A stretch of 64,000 bases of DNA from Microvirga arabica (GCF_016811235.1 NZ_JAFBID010000019.1:29701-93700); one strand, 5' to 3'; numbered from the stretch's first letter, positions 17,939 through 27,582 are shown. A program made the numbers and translations. The notes: a model not told the origin generated them from the letters alone.

Positions 17939-19003
17939 TTAAGCAGCAGCCTTCTGCTTCAGCGAGGCCATGTCGATCACGAAGCGGTACTTCACATCGC
18001 TCTTGAGCATCCGCTCATAGGCCTCGTTGATCTGCTGGATCGGGATGATCTCGATCTCGGCGGTGATCCCGTGCTGGGCGCAGAAGTCGAGCATTTCCTG
18101 CGTCTCAGCGATGCCGCCGATGAGGGAGCCGGCGAGCTGGCGACGCTTCATGATCAGGTTGAACACGGTGGTGGCCGGATGCGGTTCGGCGGGCGCGCCC
18201 ACGAGCACCATGGCGCCGTCGCGGGCGAGCAGCACGAGGTAGCTGTCGAGGTCGTGCGGGGCGGCGACCGTATCGAGGATGAAGTCGAAGCTGTTGCGGT
18301 GCGCCTTCATGGCGTCCCGGTCCTTGGACACGACCACTTCGTGGGCGCCCAGCTTCAAGGCATCCTCACGCTTGTTGGGAGAGGTCGTGAAGAGGACAAC
18401 ATGCGCGCCCATGGCGCGGGCGAGCTTCACGGCCATGTGACCGAGGCCGCCGAGGCCCACGACGCCCACTTTCTGCCCGGCCTGAACGCGCCAGCGGCGC
18501 AGGGGCGAGAAGGTGGTGATGCCGGCGCACAGGAGAGGCGCGGCCGCGGCCGGATCGAGCCCGTCCGGCACCCGCAGGACAAAGCTCTCATCGACCACGA
18601 TGGTGTCGGAATAGCCGCCATAGGTGTTGGCGCCCGTGCCTTGCTCCGGGCCGTTATAGGTGCCCGTGAATCCTACCTCGCAGTATTGCTCCAGCCCCTC
18701 GCGGCACGAGCGGCAGGTGCGGCAGGAATCGACCATGCAGCCGACCCCGACGACATCGCCGGCTTTGAACTTCTGCACCCCTGAGCCGACGCGGGTGACG
18801 CGGCCGACGATCTCATGGCCCGGCAGGCAAGGGTAAAGGGTGCCGCCCCATTCTTCCCGGACCGTATGCAGGTCGGAATGGCAGACGCCGCAATAGAGGA
18901 TGTCGATCTGAACGTCGCGCTCACCCGGCTCCCGGCGCTCGAAGCTAAAGGGCGAAAGTGGCGTGGATGCATCCTGGGCAGCGTAGCCGAAAGCTTTGAT
19001 CAC
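17939..19003 (-). CDS. Zinc-dependent NAD(P) alcohol dehydrogenase, YahK/cinnamyl-alcohol type
   Basis: A 354-aa medium-chain dehydrogenase. Catalytic zinc ligands sit in CGVCHSDLH and GHEIVG, the structural zinc is bound by four cysteines in CRTCRSCREGLEQYC, and the nucleotide fold carries GLGGLGHMAVKLA. These match the YahK/AdhA branch that reduces a broad range of aldehydes with NADPH. It probably detoxifies or reduces aldehydes in the cytoplasm. It is the first gene of a possible minus-strand unit with the PRTase/kinase-like and YihY genes. Confidence 0.92.
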   Translation of the reverse strand: MIKAFGYAAQDASTPLSPFSFERREPGERDVQIDILYCGVCHSDLHTVREEWGGTLYPCLPGHEIVGRVTRVGSGVQKFKAGDVVGVGCMVDSCRTCRSCREGLEQYCEVGFTGTYNGPEQGTGANTYGGYSDTIVVDESFVLRVPDGLDPAAAAPLLCAGITTFSPLRRWRVQAGQKVGVVGLGGLGHMAVKLARAMGAHVVLFTTSPNKREDALKLGAHEVVVSKDRDAMKAHRNSFDFILDTVAAPHDLDSYLVLLARDGAMVLVGAPAEPHPATTVFNLIMKRRQLAGSLIGGIAETQEMLDFCAQHGITAEIEIIPIQQINEAYERMLKSDVKYRFVIDMASLKQKAAA

Positions 19004-19549
19004 AGGAAAGTTCTCCGGATAGAGCGAGCTGAAGGGGTAAGCCCCGATGAGTATTCAGGCGCTACAGACGATAGGCTCCATCGACCCATCGTCAACGGAT
19101 GCGGAGTGTGTTTGTTCATGAGAGGGGCAAGCCCTTGCTGCATTGCAGCAGGTAGCGGCTTTTCCACATGGTCACGCGCAATTGAATCGCCGGAGTCTAG
19201 CTTCCGTGCCGGCCCTTCCCACATCATAGGTAAGGGTTTGTGCTCGCTTGAGGAAAAGCCGTTTCATGAGTGTACGGGCGGCAATGCGGCACACCGAAAT
19301 GGGCTGCTGGCGAGAAACTTTAACTTGCCGTTGCGCCCGCAATCCGCGACGCTGTTTGTCAGGGCGGGCAAACTTCCAAGTCGCACAGACGGACCCGAGA
19401 TAAGCCCGATCTGCTGCGACCTGTTCATCAGCCGCCACAACGAAAGGGCTATGCCGCACCATTTGGCCGCATCACAGTATCGCATGGTCTGGGCAACCTT
19501 AGCGGTGCACAATCGTTGTCTCTGAGAGGGATTGGATTTCGGTGGCGCC
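19004..19549. other. Intergenic region, 546 bases
   Basis: Separates the divergent alcohol dehydrogenase and prkA genes and must hold both promoters. Short ORFs on both strands here have no ribosome sites or recognisable products. I found no EcfG motif, hairpin, tRNA or repeat. Confidence 0.5.
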
Positions 19550-21496
19550 ATGCTTCATTCCGACGACCTGTTCTCGAGTTTCCTGAAGGCCTATGAGACC
19601 CGCCGCGAGGCGGAGATGTCCCTGGCGGAATACCTGGAAGGGTGCCGCACCGATCCCATGATGTATGCAAGCGCTCCGGAGCGCATCCTGGCGGCGATCG
19701 GCGAGCCTCAGCTCGTCGATACCTCGAAGGATGCGCGGCTCGGCCGCATCTTCATGAACCGCACCATCCGGGTCTATCCGGCCTTTTCCGAATTCTACGG
19801 TATGGAAGAGACGATCGAGATGATCGTCAGCTTCTTCCGTCACGCAGCCCAGGGCCTTGAGGAGCGCAAGCAGATCCTCTACCTGCTGGGCCCTGTCGGC
19901 GGCGGCAAGTCCTCCCTGGCCGAGCGTCTGAAGGCCCTGATGGAGGTCAACCCCATCTATGTTCTGAAGGCCGGCGACGAGATCAGCCCGGTCTTCGAGA
20001 GCCCGCTCGCGCTGTTCGACCCGGAGCAGATTGGCTCCGCGCTGGAGGAGCGCTACGGCATTCCCCGGCGGCGTCTGACCAACCTGCTCAGCCCATGGGC
20101 GATCAAGCGCCTCGATGAATTCAAGGGCGACATTTCCAAGTTCCGGGTGGTCAAGATCAACCCGTCCCGGATGCGGCAGATCGGCGTCGCCAAGACCGAG
20201 CCGGGCGATGAGAACAACCAGGATATCTCGTCCCTCGTCGGCAAGGTCGACATCCGCAAGCTTGAGACGCTCTCCCAGAACGATCCCGACGCTTACAGCT
20301 ATTCCGGCGGCCTCAACCGGGCGAACCAGGGCATCCTGGAATTCGTCGAGATGTTCAAGGCGCCGATTAAGATGCTCCATCCCCTGCTCACGGCTACGCA
20401 GGAGGGCAACTATGTCGGCACGGAGAACATCGGCTCCATTCCGTTCACCGGCATCATCCTGGCCCACTCCAACGAGGCGGAGTGGCAAACCTTCCGCACC
20501 AACAAGAATAACGAGGCGTTCATCGACCGCATCTACGTGATCAAGGTGCCTTATTGCCTGCGGGTCACGGAGGAGCAGAAGATCTACGAGAAGCTGATCC
20601 GCGGGTCGGAACTGGCAGGCGCCCCCTGCGCTCCGGCGACCCTGGAGATGCTGGCCCGGTTCTCGGTCCTGTCCCGCCTGCGGGCGCACGAGAACTCCAA
20701 CTTCTATTCGAAGATGCGGGTTTATGACGGCGAGAGCCTGCGCGAGGTCGATCCGCGTGCCCGCAGTCTGCAGGAGTACAAGGACTCAGCCGGTGTCGAC
20801 GAGGGCATGGACGGAATCTCGACCCGTTTCGCCTTCAAGGTCCTGTCCGCCACCTTCAACCATGACACCATCGAGGTGGCGGCGGATCCCGTGCACCTCA
20901 TGTACGTGCTCGAACAGTCGCTCCGGCGGGAGCAACTGCCGCAGGACGTGGAGCGGCGCTATCTGGAGTTCATCAAGGCAGAGCTTGCGCCGCGCTATGC
21001 TGACTTCATCGGCCACGAGATCCAGAAGGCCTATCTCGAATCCTACCACGATTACGGTCAGAACCTGTTCGACCGCTACGTGTCCTATGCGGATGCATGG
21101 ATCGAGGACCAGGACTTCAAGGATCCCGATACCGGCCAGCTTCTCAACCGGGAGCTCCTGAACCAGGAGCTGACCAAGGTCGAGAAACCGGCGGGTATCG
21201 CCAACCCGAAGGACTTCCGCAACGAGGTCGTGAAGTTCTCGCTCCGTGCGCGGGCCGGAAACAATGGCCGTAATCCATCTTGGACGAGTTACGAGAAGAT
21301 CCGTGACGTCATCGAACGGCGGATGTTCTCCCAGGTGGAGGAACTCCTGCCGGTAATCAGCTTCGGCTCCAAGAAGGACGGCGAGACCGAGAAGAAGCAC
21401 GGGGAGTTCGTGCAGCGGATGATGGAGCGTGGCTACACCGAGCGCCAGGTTCGGCGTCTCGTGGAGTGGTACATGCGGGTGAAGCAGGCGGGCTGA
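19550..21496 (+). CDS. prkA: PrkA family serine protein kinase (AAA+ type)
   Basis: A 648-aa protein of the PrkA/YeaG family. Walker A is LLGPVGGGKSSL (about residue 110), with family motifs such as YSGGLNRANQGILEF, THPLL-type AAA segments and the C-terminal helical PrkA domain (VRRLVEWYMRVKQAG). PrkA members are reported as stress-linked Ser/Thr kinases or proteases; the E. coli homologue YeaG works in nitrogen starvation adaptation. The start was set at ATG 19550 (MLHSDDLFSSFLKAY); a TTG at 19532 is possible. It leads the three-gene operon prkA-yeaH-spoVR, a widely conserved set. Confidence 0.93.
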   Translation: MLHSDDLFSSFLKAYETRREAEMSLAEYLEGCRTDPMMYASAPERILAAIGEPQLVDTSKDARLGRIFMNRTIRVYPAFSEFYGMEETIEMIVSFFRHAAQGLEERKQILYLLGPVGGGKSSLAERLKALMEVNPIYVLKAGDEISPVFESPLALFDPEQIGSALEERYGIPRRRLTNLLSPWAIKRLDEFKGDISKFRVVKINPSRMRQIGVAKTEPGDENNQDISSLVGKVDIRKLETLSQNDPDAYSYSGGLNRANQGILEFVEMFKAPIKMLHPLLTATQEGNYVGTENIGSIPFTGIILAHSNEAEWQTFRTNKNNEAFIDRIYVIKVPYCLRVTEEQKIYEKLIRGSELAGAPCAPATLEMLARFSVLSRLRAHENSNFYSKMRVYDGESLREVDPRARSLQEYKDSAGVDEGMDGISTRFAFKVLSATFNHDTIEVAADPVHLMYVLEQSLRREQLPQDVERRYLEFIKAELAPRYADFIGHEIQKAYLESYHDYGQNLFDRYVSYADAWIEDQDFKDPDTGQLLNRELLNQELTKVEKPAGIANPKDFRNEVVKFSLRARAGNNGRNPSWTSYEKIRDVIERRMFSQVEELLPVISFGSKKDGETEKKHGEFVQRMMERGYTERQVRRLVEWYMRVKQAG

Positions 21497-21525
21497 CAGA
21501 AAACGGAGGCAGATCAGGCGTTCCT

Positions 21526-22833
21526 ATGTACATCATCGACCGGCGCCTCAACCCAGGGGGCAAGAGTCTGGCGAACCGCCAACGCTTCCTTCGCCGCGCG
21601 AAAGCGCAGATCCAGAGGGCGGTGCGCCAGACCGCAGGAGACCGGGACATCACCGATCTCGAACGGGGAGGGGAAATCACGATCCCCGCCGATGGTGTGC
21701 GCGAGCCCAGCTTCCGGCGCTCGGGCGAAGGCGGTGTGAATGACCACATCCTGCCCGGCAACAAGCGCTTTGTCGAAGGCGATACGATCAATCGCCCGCC
21801 CGGAGGCGGCGGTGGCGGTTCGGCCGGCGGTGACAATGGCGAGGGTGAGGACGATTTCCGCTTTGCCCTGACGCGCGATGAGTTTCTCGACCTGTTTCTC
21901 GACGATCTCGAACTGCCTGACCTCGCCAAGCGGCGGGTGGCAACGGTGGAGACGCAAGGGTTTCGGCGGGCAGGCTACACGGTCACGGGCTCCCCGGTGA
22001 ACCTGGCCCTGCTGCGCTCCATGCGGAACGCCCTGTCGCGCCGCATTGCCATGCGACGCCCCAAGCCAGAGGAACTGTTGCGCCTTGAGGAAGAGATTGA
22101 CCGGCTTGAGAAGCAGGAAGGTTCGTCCGAGCAGCTCACCGCACTGCGGCAGGAGCTTGAGCAGCTGAAGCTGCGTACCAAGCGCTTCCCTTATATCGAC
22201 CCGCTCGATCTGCGCTATCGCCGCTTCGAGCCGGTCTCCCGCCCGGTCGCGCAAGCGGTCATGTTCTGCCTGATGGATGTGTCAGGCTCCATGACGGAGC
22301 ACATGAAGGATCTCGCCAAGCGGTTCTATATGCTGCTCTACATCTTCCTGACGCGCCGCTACAAGCATGTGGAGATCGTCTTCATTCGGCATACGCACGA
22401 GGCGAAGGAGGTGGACGAGGAGACATTCTTCAACAGCCCGGAGACGGGCGGCACGGTGGTATCCTCGGCTTTGCGCGAGATGCAGCGGATCGTGGAGGAG
22501 CGCTACTCGCCGGACAGCTGGAACATCTACGCGGCTCAAGCCTCAGACGGCGACAACTCCCCCAATGACGGCAGCACCAGCGCGGCGCTGCTCAGGGACG
22601 TGATCCTGCCCGTCTGCCAGTACTACGCTTATCTGGAGGTCGGCAGCGACAGCGACCGGATGCAGACCGGCTTCATCAACCACAAGACGTCTCTGTGGCA
22701 GACCTATGAGACGCTGCAGGAGCAGGGCGCGAACCTTGCCATGCGCAAGGTCAACCACCGCCGCGAGATCTATCCCGTTTTCCGCGAACTCTTCCGTCGA
22801 CGTGACGCGGAGGCAGGAGCCAGGGTGCCATGA
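21526..22833 (+). CDS. yeaH: YeaH/YhbH-family protein with a von Willebrand A domain
   Basis: A 435-aa protein. The N-terminal third is basic and contains a glycine-rich linker (PPGGGGGGSAGGDNG, about residues 90-105). Residues about 245-400 are a vWA domain with the metal-ion site LMDVSGSMTEH. The family always travels with PrkA and SpoVR and is thought to be a partner or adaptor of the kinase. ATG 21526 was chosen, giving MYIIDRRLNPGG, the conserved start. It follows prkA by 29 bases and overlaps spoVR by 4 bases. Confidence 0.92.
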   Translation: MYIIDRRLNPGGKSLANRQRFLRRAKAQIQRAVRQTAGDRDITDLERGGEITIPADGVREPSFRRSGEGGVNDHILPGNKRFVEGDTINRPPGGGGGGSAGGDNGEGEDDFRFALTRDEFLDLFLDDLELPDLAKRRVATVETQGFRRAGYTVTGSPVNLALLRSMRNALSRRIAMRRPKPEELLRLEEEIDRLEKQEGSSEQLTALRQELEQLKLRTKRFPYIDPLDLRYRRFEPVSRPVAQAVMFCLMDVSGSMTEHMKDLAKRFYMLLYIFLTRRYKHVEIVFIRHTHEAKEVDEETFFNSPETGGTVVSSALREMQRIVEERYSPDSWNIYAAQASDGDNSPNDGSTSAALLRDVILPVCQYYAYLEVGSDSDRMQTGFINHKTSLWQTYETLQEQGANLAMRKVNHRREIYPVFRELFRRRDAEAGARVP

Positions 22834-24374
22834 GCCTGTTGGAGCACGACAACCTTCTGTTCCAGGGCGCCGACTGGGATTTCAGCCTGATCCAGCGCAT
22901 CCATGACGCCGTTGAGAAGATCGGCGTCGGGGAAATGGGGCTCAATGTCTACCCGAATCAGATCGAGGTCATCACCGCCGAGCAGATGCTCGACGCCTAT
23001 GCCTCCATCGGCATGCCCCTGTTCTACAAGCACTGGTCCTTCGGCAAGCGCTTCGCACTCCATGAGGCGAGCTACCGCCAGGGCTTCATGGGCTTGGCCT
23101 ATGAGATCGTGATCAACTCGAACCCGTGCATCTCCTACATCATGGAGGAGAATTCGGCCACGATGCAGACGCTCGTGATCGCCCACGCGGCCTTCGGGCA
23201 CAACCATTTCTTCAAGAACAACTATCTCTTCCAGGAATGGACGGACGCCGACGGGATCCTGGACTACCTCGAATTCGCGAAGGGCTACATCACCCGCTGC
23301 GAGGAGCGTTACGGCCATGCCGCCGTGGAGCGGGTGCTCGATGCCGCCCATGCCCTGATGTCCCACGGGGTCCACCGCTATCCGCGCAAGAAGCGCCCCA
23401 ATCTGCGCTCCGAGGAGCGGCGGGAGAAGGAGCGGCATCTCCATCTGGAGCAGACCTTCAACGACCTTTGGCGCACGGTGCCCACCAAGGGCGCTGCCTC
23501 AAAGCCGCAACTGAGCGACGAGCGCCGCCGCGCCCTCCTGGAGCTGCCGCAGGAAAACCTTCTGTACTTCCTCGAAAAGTCCGCCCCGCGCCTTCAGCCC
23601 TGGCAGCGGGAGATCCTGCGCATTGTTCGCCAGATCGCGCAGTATTTCTATCCGCAGCGACAGACCAAGGTGATGAACGAAGGCTGCGCCACCTATTGCC
23701 ATTACCGCATCATGACCCGCCTGCACGAGACGGGGCAGATCACCGATGGCGCCTTCCTCGAATTCCTGCAGTCGCACACGAACGTCACGCGCCAGCCGGA
23801 ATATGACGACCCGCATTACGGTGGCATCAATCCCTATGCCCTCGGCTTCGGCATGATGCAGGACATTGAGCGCATCTGCACCAAGCCCACGGCCGAGGAC
23901 CGGGAGTGGTTCCCCGAGATCGCCGGCAGCGGCAACACCATGGCGGTCCTGCGCGACGTGTGGGCCAACTACCGGGACGAGAGCTTCATCTCACAGTACC
24001 TGAGCCCGCACCTGATGCGCCAGTGGCGCATGTTCCATCTCGTGGACGACCCCGACCAACCTGAACTCAGGATCGAAGCCATCCACGACGAGCGCGGCTA
24101 TCGCCGGCTGCGGCGCTCCCTGTCGCGCCACTACGACGTTGGCTGGAGCGATCCCGACATTCAGGTGATCGACGTCGATCTCGCCGGCGACCGGCGCCTG
24201 ATCCTCCACCACCACGTCTTGAACCGGACGCTCCTGCACAAGGATGATGCACAGAGGGTCTTGCAGATGGTGGCCAATCTCTGGGGCTATGCGGTTGTGC
24301 TCAAGGAGGTCGAGCCCGCCACCGGGGCGATCTTCCAGGAACATGTGGCGCATCCGCACGAAACTCTCTTCTGA
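22830..24374 (+). CDS. spoVR: SpoVR family protein
   Basis: A 514-aa soluble protein of the SpoVR/YcgB family: WSFGKRF early, NPCISYIMEENSATMQ (about residues 94-109), HAAFGHNHFFKNNY and GCATYCHYRIM further on. In Bacillus, SpoVR affects spore cortex formation; in non-sporulating bacteria it is a starvation or stress gene of unknown biochemistry. ATG 22830 overlaps the yeaH stop (ATGA), so translation is coupled. The REP-like element follows 17 bases after the stop. Confidence 0.94.
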   Translation: MSLLEHDNLLFQGADWDFSLIQRIHDAVEKIGVGEMGLNVYPNQIEVITAEQMLDAYASIGMPLFYKHWSFGKRFALHEASYRQGFMGLAYEIVINSNPCISYIMEENSATMQTLVIAHAAFGHNHFFKNNYLFQEWTDADGILDYLEFAKGYITRCEERYGHAAVERVLDAAHALMSHGVHRYPRKKRPNLRSEERREKERHLHLEQTFNDLWRTVPTKGAASKPQLSDERRRALLELPQENLLYFLEKSAPRLQPWQREILRIVRQIAQYFYPQRQTKVMNEGCATYCHYRIMTRLHETGQITDGAFLEFLQSHTNVTRQPEYDDPHYGGINPYALGFGMMQDIERICTKPTAEDREWFPEIAGSGNTMAVLRDVWANYRDESFISQYLSPHLMRQWRMFHLVDDPDQPELRIEAIHDERGYRRLRRSLSRHYDVGWSDPDIQVIDVDLAGDRRLILHHHVLNRTLLHKDDAQRVLQMVANLWGYAVVLKEVEPATGAIFQEHVAHPHETLF

Positions 24375-24391
24375 CCAGCCTGATGCTCCGC

Positions 24392-24465
24392 TTTTTGCGA
24401 GCGCATTGTCCTTGCGGAAAACCGGGGCCACTTTTCCGCACGAAGCGCTCGTTTGACGCAAAAAA
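24392..24465. repeat. REP-like palindromic element
   Basis: Nested imperfect inverted repeats: inner arms GCGGAAAA (24414-24421) and TTTTCCGC (24432-24439) around ACCGG-type sequence, outer arms GAGCGC/GCGCTC, and outermost TTTTTGCG/CGCAAAAA. The core resembles short palindromes scattered in hundreds of copies through Rhizobiales genomes (recollection, not searched). It could also end spoVR transcription, since a T/A-rich stretch follows each arm. Confidence 0.6.
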
Positions 24466-24542
24466 GCCTGGGACTCGCGGGATCATAGGTTTCCCTGGGC
24501 TCGGCCCGGATCGCGGGTCGGCTCCCTTGCAGGAGAATACCT

Positions 24543-25004
24543 ATGGAACACAAGCCTGTAGAGAAGCTGCGTAGCGTCGCTGAAGTGCATGAGTTCAACC
24601 AAGGTTTCCTGTCTCGTCGCGAACGCCTCGAGCGCTGGGCCGAGGTGCTGGAGCGCCAGCCGAAGCGGCGCCTGAGGTCTCTGGGAGAGATCGAGTTCGT
24701 CCCGAAAGACAAGCGGCCGCAATTGCGGTCGGACGAGTCGCCGATCACGGTTGCCTTCGAGGACCCGATCCTGCGTGCCGCAGGCCTGAAGGGCGATACG
24801 CTCGGAGATGCCATGGAGTTCTTCGAACTCTCCGAGGGAGCCTCTCACCGCCTTCTCTGCTCCTGCATGAACGGCTGGAGCATGGAGGCCGGAACCACCG
24901 CCCGGAAAGTTCATCGCATCGCGAACCCTGATCATCGGCTCACGTTATTGACGGCAGCCGGGTTGCTCACTGCGGCACCCGCTGTGCTCTATCTGCTGAG
25001 CTGA
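24543..25004 (+). CDS. Hypothetical protein with a C-terminal membrane anchor
   Basis: A 153-aa protein I do not recognise. The first 65 residues are highly charged (HEFNQGFLSRRERLERWAEVLE, shown here split: HEFNQGFLS then RRERLERW), suggesting helices. A single hydrophobic segment at the extreme C-terminus (LTLLTAAGLLTAAPAVLYLL) looks like a tail anchor. CAGGAG precedes ATG 24543 at good spacing, supporting a real gene. No homologous neighbours suggest a role. Confidence 0.7.
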   Translation: MEHKPVEKLRSVAEVHEFNQGFLSRRERLERWAEVLERQPKRRLRSLGEIEFVPKDKRPQLRSDESPITVAFEDPILRAAGLKGDTLGDAMEFFELSEGASHRLLCSCMNGWSMEAGTTARKVHRIANPDHRLTLLTAAGLLTAAPAVLYLLS

Positions 25005-25019
25005 GGAAGTTTGCAGCTT

Positions 25020-25046
25020 CGAGCCCTCCCGGAACGAGAGGGCTCG
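25020..25046. terminator. GC-rich hairpin between two hypothetical genes
   Basis: A 9-bp perfect inverted repeat (CGAGCCCTC, 25020-25028, and complement 25038-25046). No T-run follows, so it may be a weak terminator or a 3'-end stabilising hairpin for the upstream gene. Confidence 0.5.
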
Positions 25047-25075
25047 ATGGCTGATCCATGTTGGGGGCAACGAGA

Positions 25076-25366
25076 ATGACGAATGAGCCGGCGCGTCGGA
25101 TCGGGCTGCCATGGTATCGGCGTGAGGATTACCCCCGCATCCGCGAGATGATGGCCGACCGGCACAATCTGGCACCCACCTATGAAAGCTGGCTCGCGGC
25201 TGCCGAAAACAATGAAGAAGTGGGCAGACAGGCCGGTCTTCACGTCAGTCGCATCCTGATCGAGCCCGAGGCTTTCGCCCGCTGGTGCGCTAAGAAAAAC
25301 GTGGAGCCCGACAGCGCAGCGCGCAGGGATTACGTCGCGGAGAAGAGTTCCGAGAACGCTCCTTGA
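25076..25366 (+). CDS. Small hypothetical protein
   Basis: A 96-aa protein (MTNEPARRIGLPWYRREDY...) with no signal peptide or membrane segment. Charge is balanced and the content is mainly helical, with a short conserved-looking opening GLPWYRREDYPRIREMM. I do not recognise the family. Two in-frame ATGs exist, 25058 and 25076; the second gives the more natural start, but neither has a strong ribosome site. Confidence 0.65.
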   Translation: MTNEPARRIGLPWYRREDYPRIREMMADRHNLAPTYESWLAAAENNEEVGRQAGLHVSRILIEPEAFARWCAKKNVEPDSAARRDYVAEKSSENAP

Positions 25367-25520
25367 GTTCGGTCATACAGCCAAGCCTTGAAGTCTCCTC
25401 CCCGGTTCCTAGTTGCTCGGGCATCATGGTGGAGGGCCACACTTGCTGAACGAAAACGGCACGAGCAGCGAAATTTCCACACTTGGGCATAAGACCAATG
25501 CAGCCGGAGCGGCTCAGGCC

Positions 25521-26474
25521 ATGCGAGCTGCTGTTCTCACAGGACCTGGGCAGATCGAGGTCCGCCAGGTGGCGCGACCGGAGCCCGGCCCCGGTCAGGT
25601 GCGCCTGCGTCTGGAGGGGTGCGGCGTCTGCGCTTCGAACCTCACCCCTTGGGCAGGTCCGGAATGGATGCAGTATCCCACCGAGCCGGGTGCGCTCGGG
25701 CACGAAGCCTGGGGATTCGTGGATGCCGTCGGCGAGGGCGTCGAGTGTGTGTCGGTCGGCGACCGCGTTGCGGCGCTCTCCTACAAGTCCTATGCCGAGT
25801 ACGACATCGCCGATGCCGAGGCAGTCGTGCCGCTGCCGGAAGCGCTTGCAGGACAGCCTTTTCCCGGTGAGCCGCTCGGCTGCGCCATGAACATCTTCCG
25901 CCGCAGCGAGATCGAGGCGGGTCAGACCGTTGCGATCATCGGTATCGGCTTCCTCGGCGCCATCCTGACGAAACTGGCAACAGAAGCTGGCGCACGTGTG
26001 ATCGCGATTTCGCGCCGCCCCTTCTCGCTCGACCTCGCCCGCCGCATGGGTGCGGCCGAGACGATCCCGATGGAAGATCACCAAGCGATCATCGAGAGGG
26101 TGAAGGACCTGACGGGCGGGGTATTCTGCGATCGCGTGATCGAGGCGGTCGGCAAGCAATGGCCGTTGGATTTGGCCGGGGAACTCACCCGTGAGCGCGG
26201 CAAGCTGATCGTGGCCGGATATCATCAAGACGGCCCGCGACAGGTCAACATGTGGCTGTGGAACTGGCGTGGCATCGACGTGATCAATGCCCATGAGCGC
26301 GATCCCAAGATTTACATGCAGGGTCTCCGCGAAGCGGTGGAGGCCATTGCATCGGGCAGGCTCGATCCAAGTTTCCTCTACACCCATACTTACCCATTGG
26401 ACCGGCTGGACGAGGCGCTCGACGCCACACGTGACCGACCGGATGGATTTCTCAAAGCTCTGGTAACCTACTGA
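25521..26474 (+). CDS. Zinc-binding medium-chain dehydrogenase (sorbitol/threonine dehydrogenase-like)
   Basis: A 317-aa MDR oxidoreductase. The catalytic-zinc region reads GCGVCASNLTPW and LGHEAWG, and the cofactor fold carries IGIGFLGAILTKLA. The structural four-cysteine lobe of many MDRs is absent. ATG 25521 (MRAAVLTGPGQIEV) matches the family's usual start; a TTG at 25443 with a good GGAGGG site would add 26 residues. Its stop overlaps the start of the Gfo/Idh/MocA gene by one base (TGATG). The two dehydrogenases probably oxidise the same polyol or sugar, and their position next to inositol phosphate synthase makes a cyclitol substrate an attractive guess. Confidence 0.87.
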   Translation: MRAAVLTGPGQIEVRQVARPEPGPGQVRLRLEGCGVCASNLTPWAGPEWMQYPTEPGALGHEAWGFVDAVGEGVECVSVGDRVAALSYKSYAEYDIADAEAVVPLPEALAGQPFPGEPLGCAMNIFRRSEIEAGQTVAIIGIGFLGAILTKLATEAGARVIAISRRPFSLDLARRMGAAETIPMEDHQAIIERVKDLTGGVFCDRVIEAVGKQWPLDLAGELTRERGKLIVAGYHQDGPRQVNMWLWNWRGIDVINAHERDPKIYMQGLREAVEAIASGRLDPSFLYTHTYPLDRLDEALDATRDRPDGFLKALVTY

Positions 26475-27502
26475 TGGCGCAGCAGGCTCTTCGCAAGGAA
26501 CAGTTCGAAATCTCTCTTGCCCGTCCCCGCCTCGGTTTTCTCGGTGTCGGCTGGATCGGTCGACACCGCATGCAGGCGATCCTCGGCACGGGAGCGGTCG
26601 ATGTGGCTGCCATTGCCGATCCGTCGCCGGAAATGGCCTCGGAAGCAGGCAAGCTGGCGCCCGACGCAAAGCTGGTTTCGACGCTCGAGGAGATTCTCAG
26701 TACGGGTGTCGATGGTGTGGTGATCGCAACGCCAAGCGCCATGCATGCAGATCAGTCGATCCGCGCGCTGGAGCGCGGTGTTGCGGTGTTCTGCCAGAAG
26801 CCGCTTGGGCGTAACGTGGCGGAGGTGCAGGCGGTGGTGGATGCCGCGCGCAAGGCCGACCGGCTGCTCTGCGTCGATCTCTCCTACCGCTTCACGGAAG
26901 GCATGCGGCGCATTCGCGAGATCATCGACTCAGGCGAACTGGGGCATATCTATGCCGTAGACTTGGTGTTCCACAACGCCTATGGCCCGGACAAGCCCTG
27001 GTTCTACGATCCGGCTCTCTCCGGCGGCGGCTGCGTGATGGACCTCGGCGTTCACCTGGTGGATCTGGCGTTGTGGAGCCTGAACAATCCCGGCATCGCC
27101 AGCGTCACGGGCAAGCTCTTTGCAGACGGCGTGCCGCTGAGGGACTCGACCGCTCAAGTCGAAGATTATGCGGTTGCGACCGTGGAGCTGGAAACCGGCG
27201 CCGTGGTGCAGCTCGCCTGCTCCTGGCGCTTGCAGGCCGGGTGCGATGCGATGATTTCTGCGACTTTCTATGGCACGCAAGGCGGCGTATCGTTGCGCAA
27301 CGTGAACGGATCCTTCTACGATTTCACCGCGGAGCGCTATCGCGGCACGTCCCGTGAGACATTGACCTCGCCTCCCGACGAGTGGGGCGGGCGGGCGGCA
27401 GCCGACTGGGCCTCACGGTTGGCGGCGGGCGAGCGGTTCGACCCTGCTGCAAATCACCTCGTCGATGTCGCTCGTGTGCTGGACCGGATCTACGGGCGAT
27501 AG
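26474..27502 (+). CDS. Gfo/Idh/MocA family oxidoreductase
   Basis: A 342-aa NAD(P)-dependent dehydrogenase: nucleotide-binding GFLGVGWIGRHRM (about residues 20-32), the EKP-type catalytic lysine in VFCQKPLGRN, and GGGCVMDLGVHLVDLALW containing the conserved D/H pair. Members oxidise sugars or inositols, or act in nucleotide-sugar biosynthesis. It is coupled to the MDR dehydrogenase upstream (stop and start share one base) and followed by a strong terminator. It converges on the minus-strand operon headed by inositol-3-phosphate synthase, so an inositol-type substrate is plausible but unproven. Confidence 0.9.
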   Translation: MAQQALRKEQFEISLARPRLGFLGVGWIGRHRMQAILGTGAVDVAAIADPSPEMASEAGKLAPDAKLVSTLEEILSTGVDGVVIATPSAMHADQSIRALERGVAVFCQKPLGRNVAEVQAVVDAARKADRLLCVDLSYRFTEGMRRIREIIDSGELGHIYAVDLVFHNAYGPDKPWFYDPALSGGGCVMDLGVHLVDLALWSLNNPGIASVTGKLFADGVPLRDSTAQVEDYAVATVELETGAVVQLACSWRLQAGCDAMISATFYGTQGGVSLRNVNGSFYDFTAERYRGTSRETLTSPPDEWGGRAAADWASRLAAGERFDPAANHLVDVARVLDRIYGR

Positions 27503-27532
27503 GGCGACTTCTACAGAGCTGAAAATGAGGGA

Positions 27533-27561
27533 GGCGGCTGAACCCGGTTCAGCCGCCTTTT
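27533..27561 (+). terminator. Strong intrinsic terminator
   Basis: An 11-bp perfect GC-rich stem (GGCGGCTGAAC, 27533-27543, and complement 27547-27557) with loop CCG, followed by TTTT. It closes the two-gene dehydrogenase unit and lies just before the end of the convergent hydrolase gene. Confidence 0.88.
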
Positions 27562-27582
27562 CGTCGACCGTTCAACGCTCCG

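Noticed and set aside
19004..19549. Short ORFs in the gap between the alcohol dehydrogenase and prkA genes
   Set aside because: They overlap on both strands, have no ribosome sites and encode nothing recognisable.
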